Positions 8,378 to 16,854 are shown, numbered from the stretch's first letter. The stretch is 64,000 bases of DNA from Deltaproteobacteria bacterium RIFOXYD12_FULL_56_24 (GCA_001799285.1 MGTD01000018.1:1-64000), one strand, 5' to 3'. The notes: generated from the sequence alone by a model not told the origin. Numbers and translations: made by a program.

Positions 8378-10422
8378 TAGCTCTGGATCAGATTGACAAA
8401 AAAGCAGCTTCTTCCCTGGATGGCTACCTGGTCAGAAAGGACTTGGTCCGGACCTTCAGCCGCCAGTTTCCGGTGCCGACCTATGTGGTCGAATTCCTCC
8501 TTGGTCGCTACTGCGCCAGCATCGCTCAGGATGAGATTGACGAGGGCCTGGCCATCGTCCAGCGCCAGCTCTCCGACCGCACGGTCAAGGCCGGAGAAGA
8601 AGAGCTGTTTAAGTCCCGGGCCAGGGAACAGGGGGAAGTCAAGATCATCGACCTGATCACCGCCCGTCTCGATGCCAAGACCGACTCCTATCTGGCCACC
8701 CTTCCCAGCCTGCGGTTGAACGATGCCCGGATCGAGGCCGAACTGGTCAGTCGCCATGAAAGGATGTTGACCGGCGGCTTCTACGCTGAAATCACTCTCG
8801 ACTATGACCAGGTAATTGCCCAGGAGAAGAATGGCCGGCCTTTCGGGATAAAGGCCTTGCGCGAAATCCAGCTCTCCAAACGGGATGTGCTGGATCAACT
8901 CGCTGAGGCCCGTAAGAATTTCACCACCGAAGAATGGAAGGATTTTCTGTTGCGCTCCATCGGCATGGAGCCGGCCGGGCTGGCCGAGCGCCAGAAGAAT
9001 GCCCTTTTTCTGAGGATGGTGCCCTTTGTCGAGCGCAACTACAATCTGGTTGAACTTGGCCCCCGAGGCACCGGCAAAAGCCATCTTTTCCAGCAGGTTT
9101 CTCCATACTCCCACCTGATTTCCGGCGGTAAGGCCACCGTGGCCAGGATGTTCGTCCACATGGGCACCGGTCGGCGGGGTCTGGTCTGCCAATATGATGT
9201 GGTCTGCTTCGATGAGGTTTCCGGGGTCTCCTTCGACCAGAAGGATGGGGTCAACATCATGAAAGGCTACATGGAGTCCGGCGAGTTCAGCCGGGGCAAG
9301 GAAAGCATCCGGGCCGACGGCAGCATCGTCCTGGTGGGCAACTTCGAAGTGGATGTGGAGCACCAGCAGCGGATCAGCCACCTGTTCGGCCCCCTGCCGC
9401 CAGAGATGCGGGACGATACCGCCTTTATGGACCGGATTCATGCCTTTTTGCCCGGCTGGGATGTCCCCAAGATCAGCAAGGAATTGCTGACCAGCCATTT
9501 TGGTCTGGTCAGTGATTTTCTTTCCGAGTGCTGGAGCCAATTGCGCAACCAGAGCCGGCTGAGTGTGCTGCAAAACCGGGTGTTTTATGGGGGGGCGCTT
9601 TCCGGCCGGGACACCAATGCGGTGAACAAGACGGTGAGTGGCCTGCTGAAACTGCTTTATCCCGGCAATGACGACCAGGTGCCGGAAGAGGACCTGGAGT
9701 GGGCGGTGCGGATCGCCCTGGAGGCCCGTCGCCGAGTCAAGGAGCAGCAGAAGCGGATCGGGGCCGCCGAGTTTCGCAACACCCATTTCAGCTATGTTAT
9801 GGGGGCGGACGGGGTGGAGAAGTTCGTTGCCACTCCGGAACTGCAAAGCGAAAACAGCATTGGCAGCGATCCCCTGGAGCCCGGCCAAGTGTGGAGCATC
9901 AGCCCCGGCGGTGATGAAGAACATCCAGGCCTGTACCGGATTGAGGTCAATGAGGGAGCAGGGAGCGGGTTGAAAATTCTCAACAAACCGGTGCCACCCG
10001 CCTTTCGCGAATCCATGGGCTGCGCCGAGCAGAACCTGTATGCCCGGGCGCCGCAACTGGTAGGAGACAAAGAACCGCGTCAGCATGAGTTCACCGTGCA
10101 GTTGCGGGCCTTTGATGCTGCCAAGTCAGGGGCCAAGCTGGGGGTGGCCGCCCTGATCGCCCTGGGCACCGCGCTTCTCCGGAAAAGCGTGCGCGGCGGC
10201 CTGATCGTGGTGGGTGAAATCAACCTTGGCGGTTCCATCGAACCGGTTCACAATCCGGTGGCCCTGGCTGAAATTGCCGCCGAAAAAGGCGCCAGTGTCC
10301 TGCTGATGCCGGTAACCTGCCGCCGTCAGCTCATTGACTTATCCGATGATATGGCTACCAAAATCGATATCCAGTTCTACGCTGACGCCAGGGATGCCCT
10401 GCTCAAGGCGGTGGTTGAGTAA
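8374..10422 (+). CDS. brxL: BREX Lon-protease-like protein BrxL
   Basis: BrxL is an AAA+ Lon-like protein essential for type I BREX defence and forms DNA-binding multimers. This copy has 682 residues, the usual family length. Walker A (GPRGTGKS) lies near residue 230 and a Lon-type domain fills the last 120 residues (KSGAKLGVAAL and VVGEINLGGSIEPV regions). The ATG at 8374 overlaps the pglZ stop; an upstream in-frame start at 8314 would lie deep inside pglZ and is rejected. This is the last gene of the BREX operon. Its 3' end overlaps a convergent gene by 20 bases. Confidence 0.92.
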   Translation: MIALDQIDKKAASSLDGYLVRKDLVRTFSRQFPVPTYVVEFLLGRYCASIAQDEIDEGLAIVQRQLSDRTVKAGEEELFKSRAREQGEVKIIDLITARLDAKTDSYLATLPSLRLNDARIEAELVSRHERMLTGGFYAEITLDYDQVIAQEKNGRPFGIKALREIQLSKRDVLDQLAEARKNFTTEEWKDFLLRSIGMEPAGLAERQKNALFLRMVPFVERNYNLVELGPRGTGKSHLFQQVSPYSHLISGGKATVARMFVHMGTGRRGLVCQYDVVCFDEVSGVSFDQKDGVNIMKGYMESGEFSRGKESIRADGSIVLVGNFEVDVEHQQRISHLFGPLPPEMRDDTAFMDRIHAFLPGWDVPKISKELLTSHFGLVSDFLSECWSQLRNQSRLSVLQNRVFYGGALSGRDTNAVNKTVSGLLKLLYPGNDDQVPEEDLEWAVRIALEARRRVKEQQKRIGAAEFRNTHFSYVMGADGVEKFVATPELQSENSIGSDPLEPGQVWSISPGGDEEHPGLYRIEVNEGAGSGLKILNKPVPPAFRESMGCAEQNLYARAPQLVGDKEPRQHEFTVQLRAFDAAKSGAKLGVAALIALGTALLRKSVRGGLIVVGEINLGGSIEPVHNPVALAEIAAEKGASVLLMPVTCRRQLIDLSDDMATKIDIQFYADARDALLKAVVE

Positions 10423-11044
10423 GGCCCCTCTCTGATTCCGTAGCAAGCATGCCTGCGGTGGCAAGCTCCAACCTTTTGATGTGTCTCTGGAGGCGGTTTA
10501 CCTGCTTCATGTTTTGCAAGGCATCGTCCCAATTGATGCCGTCTCCAACAATTTCTGGGGACTCTACTACTTGGGCAATATAGCGTTTTTGGATTTTGTC
10601 CCAGGTGATGCTCACCGAAAGTTTTTCGAACTCGCTTGCGATGGACCATATTTTCTTCGGGGAAGTCGCTTCCCCGTACATCTCGGAGTAGGTCTCCGGG
10701 AAATCACGACACAGTGCCTTGTGGACCGCCGTTATTCCCTCATCTGGGGGCTTTTGCAGTGAGAGGGTGGCCTCTGTCGGATCGAATTTCCAGCTCAGGC
10801 ACCATCGGCCAAAAGAATACCCTTTTTTTCTGAGCTCGTTTTGTAGGCGTACATCAATCTCATACCGGCGGTGATATTCGTCTTTGGGCATGTGGGGGAT
10901 AAGGCCGGCATTTCGCAGCACCCCATGGACGAACTCCACCCGCCTGTGCCGGAAGATATTGGCGATTTCGATCACGCTCATTCCACCTGTAAACGCTTCC
11001 CGAATTTTGTCGTGGAAAACCTGTTCTAGCCCTTCGTCATACAT
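10403..11044 (-). CDS. Hypothetical protein of the integrase operon
   Basis: I do not recognise this 213-residue protein. Residues 15-50 (DKIREAFTGGMSVIEIANIFRH) look like a helix-turn-helix, and a basic C-terminal helix rich in Lys and Arg follows. It is the last gene of a four-gene minus-strand unit (12993 down to 10403): 15 bases separate it from the gene before it. It runs convergently into the end of brxL. Its association with a recombinase gene suggests that it belongs to the mobile-element backbone rather than to BREX. Confidence 0.6.
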   Translation of the reverse strand: MYDEGLEQVFHDKIREAFTGGMSVIEIANIFRHRRVEFVHGVLRNAGLIPHMPKDEYHRRYEIDVRLQNELRKKGYSFGRWCLSWKFDPTEATLSLQKPPDEGITAVHKALCRDFPETYSEMYGEATSPKKIWSIASEFEKLSVSITWDKIQKRYIAQVVESPEIVGDGINWDDALQNMKQVNRLQRHIKRLELATAGMLATESERGLTQPPP

Positions 11045-11059
11045 GCTATGCTCTCCTTC

Positions 11060-11536
11060 TTAGTAGTATCCGCTATCCCGCTGGCCAGATGTCGGAGTCA
11101 ACAGATGGATTGCCTTGCCGATGGCCAGATCCAGCATGAGGACTTCTTGGCCGTCGAGATAAACTTGGTTGGTAATGACGCCGTTTTCCTCAAGGCATAT
11201 CTGAAGGAAATTTCTCTTATTTTTCTGGCGGGCGACAAAGTACAGAATCCGGTTGTCTTCGCACTCTGAGTTTCGCTCAATTTTTTTGACAAGATCAATT
11301 CTGCCGCCATCCTTGCCGGAGCGTCTCCAATAGCCCTGCATGAAATATGTCAGGGAAGCTTTTATGTAGGAAAGCTCCTGCATGTTTCCCCGGACGGGGA
11401 AATTCCAGAATCCCGCATAAATTGTGACGCGCCGCTCAAAGCGTGTCCTACCGCGACAATTAGCGTCCTTGTAATCGTGCCGTTCCATTTCGACCCCAAT
11501 TTCAATCCTGATTCCGTCGAGCTCGAACTCAATCAT
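11060..11536 (-). CDS. Hypothetical protein of the integrase operon
   Basis: This 158-residue protein has no family that I can name. The N-terminus is acidic and strand-rich (MIEFELDGIRIEIGVEMER). The middle contains WRRSGKDGGRIDLVKKIERN, and no membrane segment is visible. It overlaps the preceding gene by 8 bases and is followed 15 bases later by the 213-residue gene, so it is part of the same transcript. By position it is an accessory protein of the integrated element. Confidence 0.55.
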   Translation of the reverse strand: MIEFELDGIRIEIGVEMERHDYKDANCRGRTRFERRVTIYAGFWNFPVRGNMQELSYIKASLTYFMQGYWRRSGKDGGRIDLVKKIERNSECEDNRILYFVARQKNKRNFLQICLEENGVITNQVYLDGQEVLMLDLAIGKAIHLLTPTSGQRDSGYY

Positions 11537-12017
11537 TCCCTTCCACCTCGTGCCACAATTTCATCAGGTATGACGCCGAGACCTTGATCTTGCGGGACTT
11601 TAACAGGTAGGCGGCAATCGGCCGAAAGCCCATGCCCTCTTCTTTCAGCTCCTTTACCTCTCCCCAATAAGCAAGCACCTTTCTTCGCAGAACGGGAGTG
11701 CGCCCCCGCTGAAGCAGCTCTGCTGCCCTGGCGTGCCTCAGATGTGAAAAATCCTGATACTGTTCCTGCTGAGCGACCCGGTATCCCTTGCCCTTTATGG
11801 TATCCCAGCCGGCCCGGCGCGCCGCCGCGATAAAAGCGCAATACTTGTTGACCCTGCCGGACAGATCAGGCCGCTCCTTCTGGAGTTGAAAGGATTTTTT
11901 AACCCCATCCTGAAAGATGCCGATGACCTTTTCCTCAGGCAGGGAAGCCACCCAAGACAATAATCTTTTCCGCTCTTTGGCGGTGAGGCCGGTAATCGGG
12001 TTAAGCATGTCGTCCAC
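11529..12017 (-). CDS. Small HTH-like protein of the integrase operon
   Basis: The 162-residue basic protein ends with a block, GMGFRPIAAYLLKSRKIKVS plus SYLMKLW, that has the look of a recombinase- or TraK-like helix-turn-helix (G-x-x-x-R-x-I-A-x-x-L). That suggests DNA binding. The first possible start is a GTG at 12017; an ATG at 12008 is also possible and no strong ribosome binding site separates them. It begins 7 bases after the integrase-like gene ends and overlaps the next gene, so the unit is an operon. A role in element excision or transfer is inference. Confidence 0.55.
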   Translation of the reverse strand: MDDMLNPITGLTAKERKRLLSWVASLPEEKVIGIFQDGVKKSFQLQKERPDLSGRVNKYCAFIAAARRAGWDTIKGKGYRVAQQEQYQDFSHLRHARAAELLQRGRTPVLRRKVLAYWGEVKELKEEGMGFRPIAAYLLKSRKIKVSASYLMKLWHEVEGND

Positions 12018-12024
12018 GATCGGT

Positions 12025-12993
12025 TTATCCGCTGGTGTAGGTCAAGGTTTCCCGCATCCGGAAGTGTGCGGTTTCCAGAGAGGTTTGCTGGAGGGCCTGC
12101 TCATGAGACATCCCATGGCCAATACATTCAAGATACCGCTCCTGTGCGAAGTTATGCTTAAGGCCATGACTGCCGCGGCCGGGGGCGTATTGCCCGGTCT
12201 TCTTGGCTGCTTGGTTGATTGCCGCCACATAGGCGGCATAATCGCTTTCCAGCCGGCCATGGTCCTGGATGTATCTTTCCAGCCGGTTATAAGTTTCCAG
12301 GGAAATATAGTGCTCGGTCTCCTTCCCGCCCTTCTCCTTGACCGCGACGACCCCGGCTTGATTACCGGTGGCCGGGTCTCTGCCGATGCCGTGCAACCCT
12401 TTCTTGACAAGAGGATTTTGCAGCCGGCGGTTACTTGGCGCCCCGGCTCCCTCGGCCCGCAGGCCTCCTTCGTATTGCAACGAGGCCTGTAACTGGAAGG
12501 TCTGATCGGCAATATTTTCGATAAGCCGGACTGGATCCGGATATGCCCGGTTGCCGAAAACCTTGCTTGATTTATGCAGGCAGACTTTGCTCCGGGCATA
12601 GAATTCCTTTCGCAGATTTTCTGTTTCCAAGACGGCCACAGCAAGGCCATGTTTCTCTATGTAGTGATTGATCGAGTACTGGAGCTTGCCCATCGCGGCA
12701 AGCAGCGTTTCCATGGTCTGGCGTGATCTTTTCCGCAAGACATAGTGAGCAAGTTTTTCCGCGAGATAAGCGGCCATGTCCTCGGTCACCCCAGCGGTGT
12801 CCAGCAGGTTGACTCGTCCTTTTTCCTGCATGTAACGGACAAAACGGTGGGCTTCATATCTGTAGATTTTCCAGGAGCCGCAGGAGCGCAATCCAAGCAG
12901 GCTTTGTGCTTTCGTCTGCCGGAAATTTCTGATGCCCTGGAAAACGGCTTCGGCCTGCGAATGCAAAGACCGTGGCCATCTGTGTTGCCCCAT
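12025..12993 (-). CDS. Tyrosine-recombinase-like integrase
   Basis: In this 322-residue protein the C-terminal block (residues 273-322) reads RGSHGLKHNFAQERYLE and ends RETLTYTSG. This resembles the HxLRH box and the terminal tyrosine of the integrase families with an N-terminal SAM-like domain (PF12834/PF12835 type, from memory). The second catalytic arginine of the H-x-L-R-H box is lysine here (His276-Gly-Leu-Lys279-His280), and Tyr319 is the candidate nucleophile. A first catalytic arginine is not obvious, so activity is uncertain. AGGGGTAAATT precedes the ATG. It heads the four-gene unit 12993-10403 and lies 2.4 kb from a tRNA-Arg gene, the usual kind of target for such enzymes. Confidence 0.6.
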   Translation of the reverse strand: MGQHRWPRSLHSQAEAVFQGIRNFRQTKAQSLLGLRSCGSWKIYRYEAHRFVRYMQEKGRVNLLDTAGVTEDMAAYLAEKLAHYVLRKRSRQTMETLLAAMGKLQYSINHYIEKHGLAVAVLETENLRKEFYARSKVCLHKSSKVFGNRAYPDPVRLIENIADQTFQLQASLQYEGGLRAEGAGAPSNRRLQNPLVKKGLHGIGRDPATGNQAGVVAVKEKGGKETEHYISLETYNRLERYIQDHGRLESDYAAYVAAINQAAKKTGQYAPGRGSHGLKHNFAQERYLECIGHGMSHEQALQQTSLETAHFRMRETLTYTSG

Positions 12994-13491
12994 AATTTAC
13001 CCCTGACCTTTTTTGTCCAAAAAACTGGTTGAGATGACATGCTCTTTTTGCGGCATTCTCATGCCGAGCGGTTGCAGCTCCGCTCCTGTAGAGCTTCTTC
13101 ATTTATGTGTGCCGAGCACCGAGGCTCCATATCGCATTCAGCACACAGGCCCAAAATTTTCGAACCGGTTAACGCCTTACCAGGGCATCAAAACTCAGGG
13201 GTATAATTCCTGGTACATTAAAAATAACCGATTACAGATACGATCACGCAAGGGAGGTGCCATTAACCTCGGGGTGAAAGGGCTAAATCTTCGGTTTGCC
13301 AGTCCCATGGGTGGTGTGTGGTGGGTCGGTCAACAAGGACACAACGCACTCAAGCGCACCTGTAGCAACGCTACATAAAAAATCTTATTTTTATTCATTG
13401 CCTGTTTTGATTTGTTTACTAAATATGCTCAACATACTGAAAGAAAGGGATTTTTTCTTATTTATAGATTCTCACAGATTGCCTATTGTGT
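12994..13491. other. Non-coding gap upstream of the integrase operon
   Basis: About 500 bases lie between the integrase start and the end of the HTH gene. I see no convincing reading frame, tRNA or clear terminator. The promoter of the leftward integrase operon should lie close to 12993-13100. AT-rich runs at 13370-13400 and 13430-13460 are the only marked compositional change. Confidence 0.5.
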
Positions 13492-14151
13492 TCATTTTTG
13501 ACCAGAAAACCGCGCCCAATACTCTTCAGTATCGGCGGCAGACTCAAATGCAGCGAATCGTGCTTCAACAGTAACAACAGGTGCCGATTGCCCATTTAAT
13601 TGCTGCCGCCACCGCAACAATTGCGCGCGCCGTTCTGGGAGCAGCTGTCCTCCTTCTAAGGCTATGGCTTTGCGAACTGCAGAACAAAAATTCAAGGACT
13701 TTTCTTTGTCGCGACAATCAAAGCGTAGTGCGGCCTGAATATATTCTTCGACCTCCTGCGCTTCTATTTTGGGGGTGGGGGGTAAATAGTTCAGGGTATT
13801 GGTGGGTATGGGTGTCAGATTTGGGGGGGGCGGGGTGACATTTTGTCGCCCCGCCCTGTCATTTTTTACGGGGTGACACTTTGACGGGGGTGACAGAATG
13901 TCGCCTCTCAGCCAATAAATCCTGGACCGCCCCGGACGGTCTTGCCGTTCAATAAGTCCTTCTCGCTCCAAATCCCGAAGGTGACGCTGAACGGACCTTT
14001 CATCCATGCTGCATTTCCTCGCGATGTGCCGAACCGATGGCCAACACCTTCCTTCATCATCCGCAATATCAGCAAGAGCCAAAGCGACCAGTTTGCGTCC
14101 TGCTGACGGCATATCTGTGCTCCATACCGCCGTCATCAGACGGATTGACAC
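13492..14151 (-). CDS. HTH replication-type protein of the integrated element
   Basis: The 219-residue protein has an N-terminal winged helix-turn-helix (about residues 20-85: ALADIADDEGRCWPSVRHIA, then MDERSVQRHLRDLEREGLIE) like phage O-type and plasmid replication proteins. A proline- and lysine-rich linker (residues 95-130) and a helical C-terminus follow. The linker is encoded by a cluster of iteron-like repeats (GGGGTGACA), as in phage-type initiators whose origin lies inside their own gene. It starts 9 bases after the AlpA-like gene stops, so the two form a leftward early operon opposite the XRE repressor. Replication function is inferred from domain layout and repeats. Confidence 0.6.
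   Translation of the reverse strand: MSIRLMTAVWSTDMPSAGRKLVALALADIADDEGRCWPSVRHIARKCSMDERSVQRHLRDLEREGLIERQDRPGRSRIYWLRGDILSPPSKCHPVKNDRAGRQNVTPPPPNLTPIPTNTLNYLPPTPKIEAQEVEEYIQAALRFDCRDKEKSLNFCSAVRKAIALEGGQLLPERRAQLLRWRQQLNGQSAPVVTVEARFAAFESAADTEEYWARFSGQK
13832..13903. repeat. Iteron-like GGGGTGACA repeats (candidate origin)
   Basis: The word GGGGTGACA occurs at 13832-13840, 13870-13878 and 13887-13895. Two copies are followed after a short spacer by TGTCGCC, which makes partial inverted repeats. A degenerate fourth copy (GGGTGTCAG) starts near 13810. All lie inside the HTH gene at 13492-14151. Such clusters are typical binding sites of replication initiators, but part of the repetition could simply reflect the coding of a proline-rich linker. 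Confidence 0.45.
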
Positions 14152-14160
14152 GGCACCCTC

Positions 14161-14427
14161 CTATGCCTTCGAGGATTTTTTCGGACGGCCGGGTCTTCGT
14201 TTCTGCTGTTCTGGCAAAACACTGCCACCGCAATCTATCCATTCTGCAAGATCATGAAGCTTCAGCCGGATTGCTCTGCCGACTCGTACAGTGGGTACTG
14301 GACATTGCCCGGCTGTTAGCCAATTTCTCCATGTTTTTTGAGAAAGCCCCGTGATTTCCGATGCTTGCGCAAGAGAAAGCAATGGAGGATAATTTCCCAA
14401 AAGCTCAAACATACTCTTCTGTTGCAT
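14161..14427 (-). CDS. AlpA/excisionase-like DNA-binding protein
   Basis: The 88-residue protein has a MerR-like or AlpA-like wHTH: LSLAQASEITGLSQKTWRNW, then VRVGRAIRLKLHDLAEWI, with a basic tail RRPGRPKKSSK. This is the standard layout of element-encoded excisionases and activators. It is transcribed leftward, divergent from the XRE repressor gene at 14533, and followed 9 bases later by the replication-type HTH gene. It is likely a directionality factor or early activator for the integrated element. Confidence 0.7.
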   Translation of the reverse strand: MQQKSMFELLGNYPPLLSLAQASEITGLSQKTWRNWLTAGQCPVPTVRVGRAIRLKLHDLAEWIDCGGSVLPEQQKRRPGRPKKSSKA

Positions 14428-14480
14428 TTTTATGCTCCTGGTATAAAATATGAGAAAATGGTGCTATGCGATGCCATTAT

Positions 14481-14501
14481 GTGTAATATATACACTATAG
14501 T
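14481..14501 (+). promoter_or_regulatory. Candidate operator/promoter of the XRE repressor
   Basis: Half-sites GTGTA (14481-14485) and TACAC (14491-14495) form a near-palindrome, and TATAGT at 14496-14501 could be a -10 box for the rightward repressor gene at 14533. It lies in the divergent gap between the AlpA-like and XRE genes, where a lambda-type switch would be expected. No good -35 was found, so only the operator part is reasonably supported. Confidence 0.4.
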
Positions 14502-14532
14502 TTATAAAAGCAAACTTTTTCCGGAGTGGAAT

Positions 14533-14967
14533 GTGGAAAATCTCGGAGCGCGCTTGCGTGCAATTAGAATTCGCTTGGATCTTACCCAGGGGGAGATAGC
14601 CAGGAAGATTGGCTCGTCCGCTACTGCTATTGGCCAATATGAAAAAAACGAAAAGGTTCCTGGCGGGAAGGTTCTTGCGGGCTTAGCCCGCCTTGGCGTC
14701 AATATTAACTGGCTTCTGACCGGTGAAGCCCGGCCGGTTGACGGAAAACTTTTAGAGACGATTATCGCTACCGTCGAAGGCCAATTGATGCAGGATTTGC
14801 GGGTGCTATCTCCTGAAACCAAAGCTGAGCTGCTTGTTTTTTTGTATGAGTATTTTGAAGAAGATGCTGCCGGACTGCAGAGGGGAGAACTTGAGGGCGA
14901 TATTGCCGAGAAGACTTTGCGTCTTATTAAATTTCGTGATGGAGGAAGAGATAGTGGAACCGAATAG
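14533..14967 (+). CDS. XRE-family repressor of the integrated element
   Basis: In this 144-residue protein an XRE helix-turn-helix fills residues 4-60 (LGARLRAIRIRLDLTQGEIA, SSATAIGQYEKNEKVP, INWLLTGE), followed by a short helical C-terminal domain. The GTG at 14533 is chosen because GGAG at 14523-14526 sits six bases upstream and the protein then starts right at the HTH; more upstream ATGs would add an unusual leader. It is divergent from the AlpA-like gene, which fits a lysogeny-type master repressor. The 3' end overlaps a small membrane-protein gene. Confidence 0.75.
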   Translation: MENLGARLRAIRIRLDLTQGEIARKIGSSATAIGQYEKNEKVPGGKVLAGLARLGVNINWLLTGEARPVDGKLLETIIATVEGQLMQDLRVLSPETKAELLVFLYEYFEEDAAGLQRGELEGDIAEKTLRLIKFRDGGRDSGTE

Positions 14968-15229
14968 AATGTATGAGCTGTATCGCCAAGCCAAACCAGG
15001 GTTCTTTTTCAGCTCCAGAGTTCTTGCGCTGCTGCAGGTGCTTGTTTCCCTGCCGTTAATCCTGGTAATAATCCTGACCGGGCATTTCTCGGATCCTATT
15101 GCCAATAAAGTGTGCGCCTATTTGTCCGTTATTGGTTTGGCGTACTATTTCTTTGGCTTGGTGCTGCCTTATTTTCTTGAAAAGAAAGCGAAGATAATCA
15201 CCCGCATTATGCAGACCGTTGCAAATTAG
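14939..15229 (+). CDS. Small two-TM membrane protein
   Basis: The 96-residue protein has hydrophobic segments at about residues 27-48 and 57-78 and a lysine-rich end. The start overlaps the repressor gene by 29 bases. An alternative GTG at 14954 has GGAGG (14941-14945) eight bases upstream and may be the true start. I recognise no family. Cotranscription with the repressor suggests a superinfection-exclusion or accessory role, but this is only a guess. Confidence 0.5.
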   Translation: MEEEIVEPNRMYELYRQAKPGFFFSSRVLALLQVLVSLPLILVIILTGHFSDPIANKVCAYLSVIGLAYYFFGLVLPYFLEKKAKIITRIMQTVAN

Positions 15230-15360
15230 CCACATTGTTCTGGGACATGGGTGGGACAGTGGGGCACTTGTTCTGATTTCCACTTATGGGATATAAATGG
15301 TTTCCATGGGACAAATATGGGACACTGACATTCTCAAAAAAGCCAAATCAGCATAAAAAC

Positions 15361-15395
15361 AAAAAACCAACCATGTTACAACTGGTTGGTTTTTT
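15361..15395. terminator. Bidirectional rho-independent terminator
   Basis: A perfect 9-bp stem (AACCAACCA at 15365-15373 and TGGTTGGTT at 15383-15391) is flanked by A6 on the left and T5 on the right. It ends the leftward tRNA-Arg transcript and the rightward transcript from the element. It also sits exactly at the presumed island boundary. Confidence 0.85.
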
Positions 15396-15404
15396 GGTAT
15401 TTTT

Positions 15405-15481
15405 TGGTGCGCCCGACAGGATTCGAACCTGTGACCTACGGCTTAGAAGGCCGGTGCTCTATCCGGCTGAGCTACGGGCGC
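15405..15481 (-). tRNA. tRNA-Arg (anticodon TCT)
   Basis: The reverse strand folds into a full cloverleaf. The acceptor stem is GCGCCCG paired with CGGGCGC, the D arm is GCTCAGCCGGATAGAGC, the anticodon loop is CTTCTAA (anticodon TCT, arginine) and the T arm contains GGTTCGAATCC. The CCA end is encoded (15405-15407). It marks the right-hand edge of the BREX/integrase island next to the core dsr genes and is a likely integration target. Confidence 0.95.
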
Positions 15482-15611
15482 CATGTGCGAGAGATATTAG
15501 AACGATCGGGCCAAGAAAGCAATACCGTTTTCGCCCCGCATCCGGGGCCAGGCCCTATTCTTCTTCTCCCCCCCCCCGCTGTTTTCCTGGCCTTGGTTAA
15601 GGGCCGGCATG

Positions 15612-15645
15612 AAAAAGGCAAGCCCCCTCGCGGGGAGCTTGCCTT
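15612..15645 (-). terminator. Terminator of the dsrMKJOP operon
   Basis: Arms AAGGCAAGC (15615-15623) and GCTTGCCTT (15637-15645), with an inner CCCC/GGGG extension, are followed on the minus strand by a T run. It lies 40 bases beyond the dsrP stop, so it closes the dsr transcript. Confidence 0.85.
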
Positions 15646-15684
15646 GGGACCGGCCTATGTGGCAAAGAGCTAAAAAGCCCTGTT

Positions 15685-16854
15685 TCAGGCTTCCTTCTCG
15701 AGTTTGACGCTGATCGCCACCTTGTAGAGGATGGAGAGAATAAAGGCGCCTGTGGCCCAGACAGCTACAGTAACGCCGAGTTCCTGAAAGCTGGGCACAT
15801 ACTCGGTTACATAGTCCATGGGACTTGGCACAAAACCGCCTAGCACCAGGCCGAGCCCTTTGTCAATCCAGAAGGAAATGAAGATGAGCAGGCAGGAAAT
15901 AACCAGCAGCCCATCACATTGCTTGACCCGGGAGTAAAAAATCAGGCCGATACCTGTAAGCCCCATGATCACCGAGGCGCGCATGAAGGGGACCAGATTG
16001 TTGAAGACCTGATCGCCATGGCCAAGGCCCCAGAAGAGGTAATCCAGGGTGTGCATGTGGCCGGGGATCTGGCTGTAGTAGGCAACAAAAAATTCACAGC
16101 CCAGGAAGAAAAAGTTGAGCATGGCGGCATAACCGATGATGGTCACCAGTTTGTCCTGCGCCTCGCGGCCCACGTCAAATTTGGTGACCCGCTTAAGGAC
16201 CATGGCGATGATCAGCAGCAGAGCCGGACCAGCAGCAAAGGCGGAGGCGAGAAAACGGGGGGCGAGGATGGCGGTGAGCCAGAAATGCCGTCCCGGCAGA
16301 CCGCAGTACAAAAAGGCGGTGACGGTGTGGATGCTGATCGCCCACGGGATGGAGAGGTAGATAAAGGGCTTGATCCACTTGGGGTACTTGATTCCCTTGT
16401 ACTCGGAGTGCAGGACTACCCAACCGCAGAGGATGTTCAAGATCAGATAGCCGTTCAAAACGATCATATCCCAGAACAGCATGGAATTGGGAGTGGGAAA
16501 GAGCAGGACGTTAAGAGCCCGCATGGGTTGGCCCAGGTCGGCGATGATGAACATCAGACACATGACGATGGCGGCAATGGCCATGAACTCGCCCAAAATG
16601 ACGATGCGGCCAAAGGCCTTGTAGTTATGGAGATAATACGGCAGCACCAGCATCAGGCCGCCGGCGGCAACGCCGACCAGAAAGGTAAACTGGGAGATAT
16701 ATACCCCCCAGGTCACATCCCGACTCATGCCGGTGATGCCGAGTCCGTAGTTGAATTGCTGGACATAGCTGAGAGCGCCCACACCCATCAGGGAGAGCAG
16801 GAAGAGCATCCAGACCCAGTACCCCGTGCTTCCTTTTAATGCTTTCTCAATCAT
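15685..16854 (-). CDS. dsrP: Menaquinone-interacting membrane subunit DsrP (NrfD family)
   Basis: This 389-residue NrfD/PsrC-type membrane protein has about ten hydrophobic helices and no cofactor motif, as in the family. In the DsrMKJOP complex it exchanges electrons with the quinone pool and passes them to DsrO/DsrJ. It is the last gene of the operon, 11 bases after dsrO, and a strong terminator follows. The N-terminus is MIEKALKGSTGYWVWMLFLL. The identity is secured by the full M-K-J-O-P order. Confidence 0.93.
   Translation of the reverse strand: MIEKALKGSTGYWVWMLFLLSLMGVGALSYVQQFNYGLGITGMSRDVTWGVYISQFTFLVGVAAGGLMLVLPYYLHNYKAFGRIVILGEFMAIAAIVMCLMFIIADLGQPMRALNVLLFPTPNSMLFWDMIVLNGYLILNILCGWVVLHSEYKGIKYPKWIKPFIYLSIPWAISIHTVTAFLYCGLPGRHFWLTAILAPRFLASAFAAGPALLLIIAMVLKRVTKFDVGREAQDKLVTIIGYAAMLNFFFLGCEFFVAYYSQIPGHMHTLDYLFWGLGHGDQVFNNLVPFMRASVIMGLTGIGLIFYSRVKQCDGLLVISCLLIFISFWIDKGLGLVLGGFVPSPMDYVTEYVPSFQELGVTVAVWATGAFILSILYKVAISVKLEKEA

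Noticed and set aside
8341-10086. Long minus-strand frame opposite brxL
   Set aside because: It is a shadow of brxL without recognisable motifs or ribosome binding site.
15386-15673. Open frame across the tRNA-Arg with RPTGFEPVTYGLEGR
   Set aside because: This is the well-known spurious frame produced by a tRNA gene read on the wrong strand.
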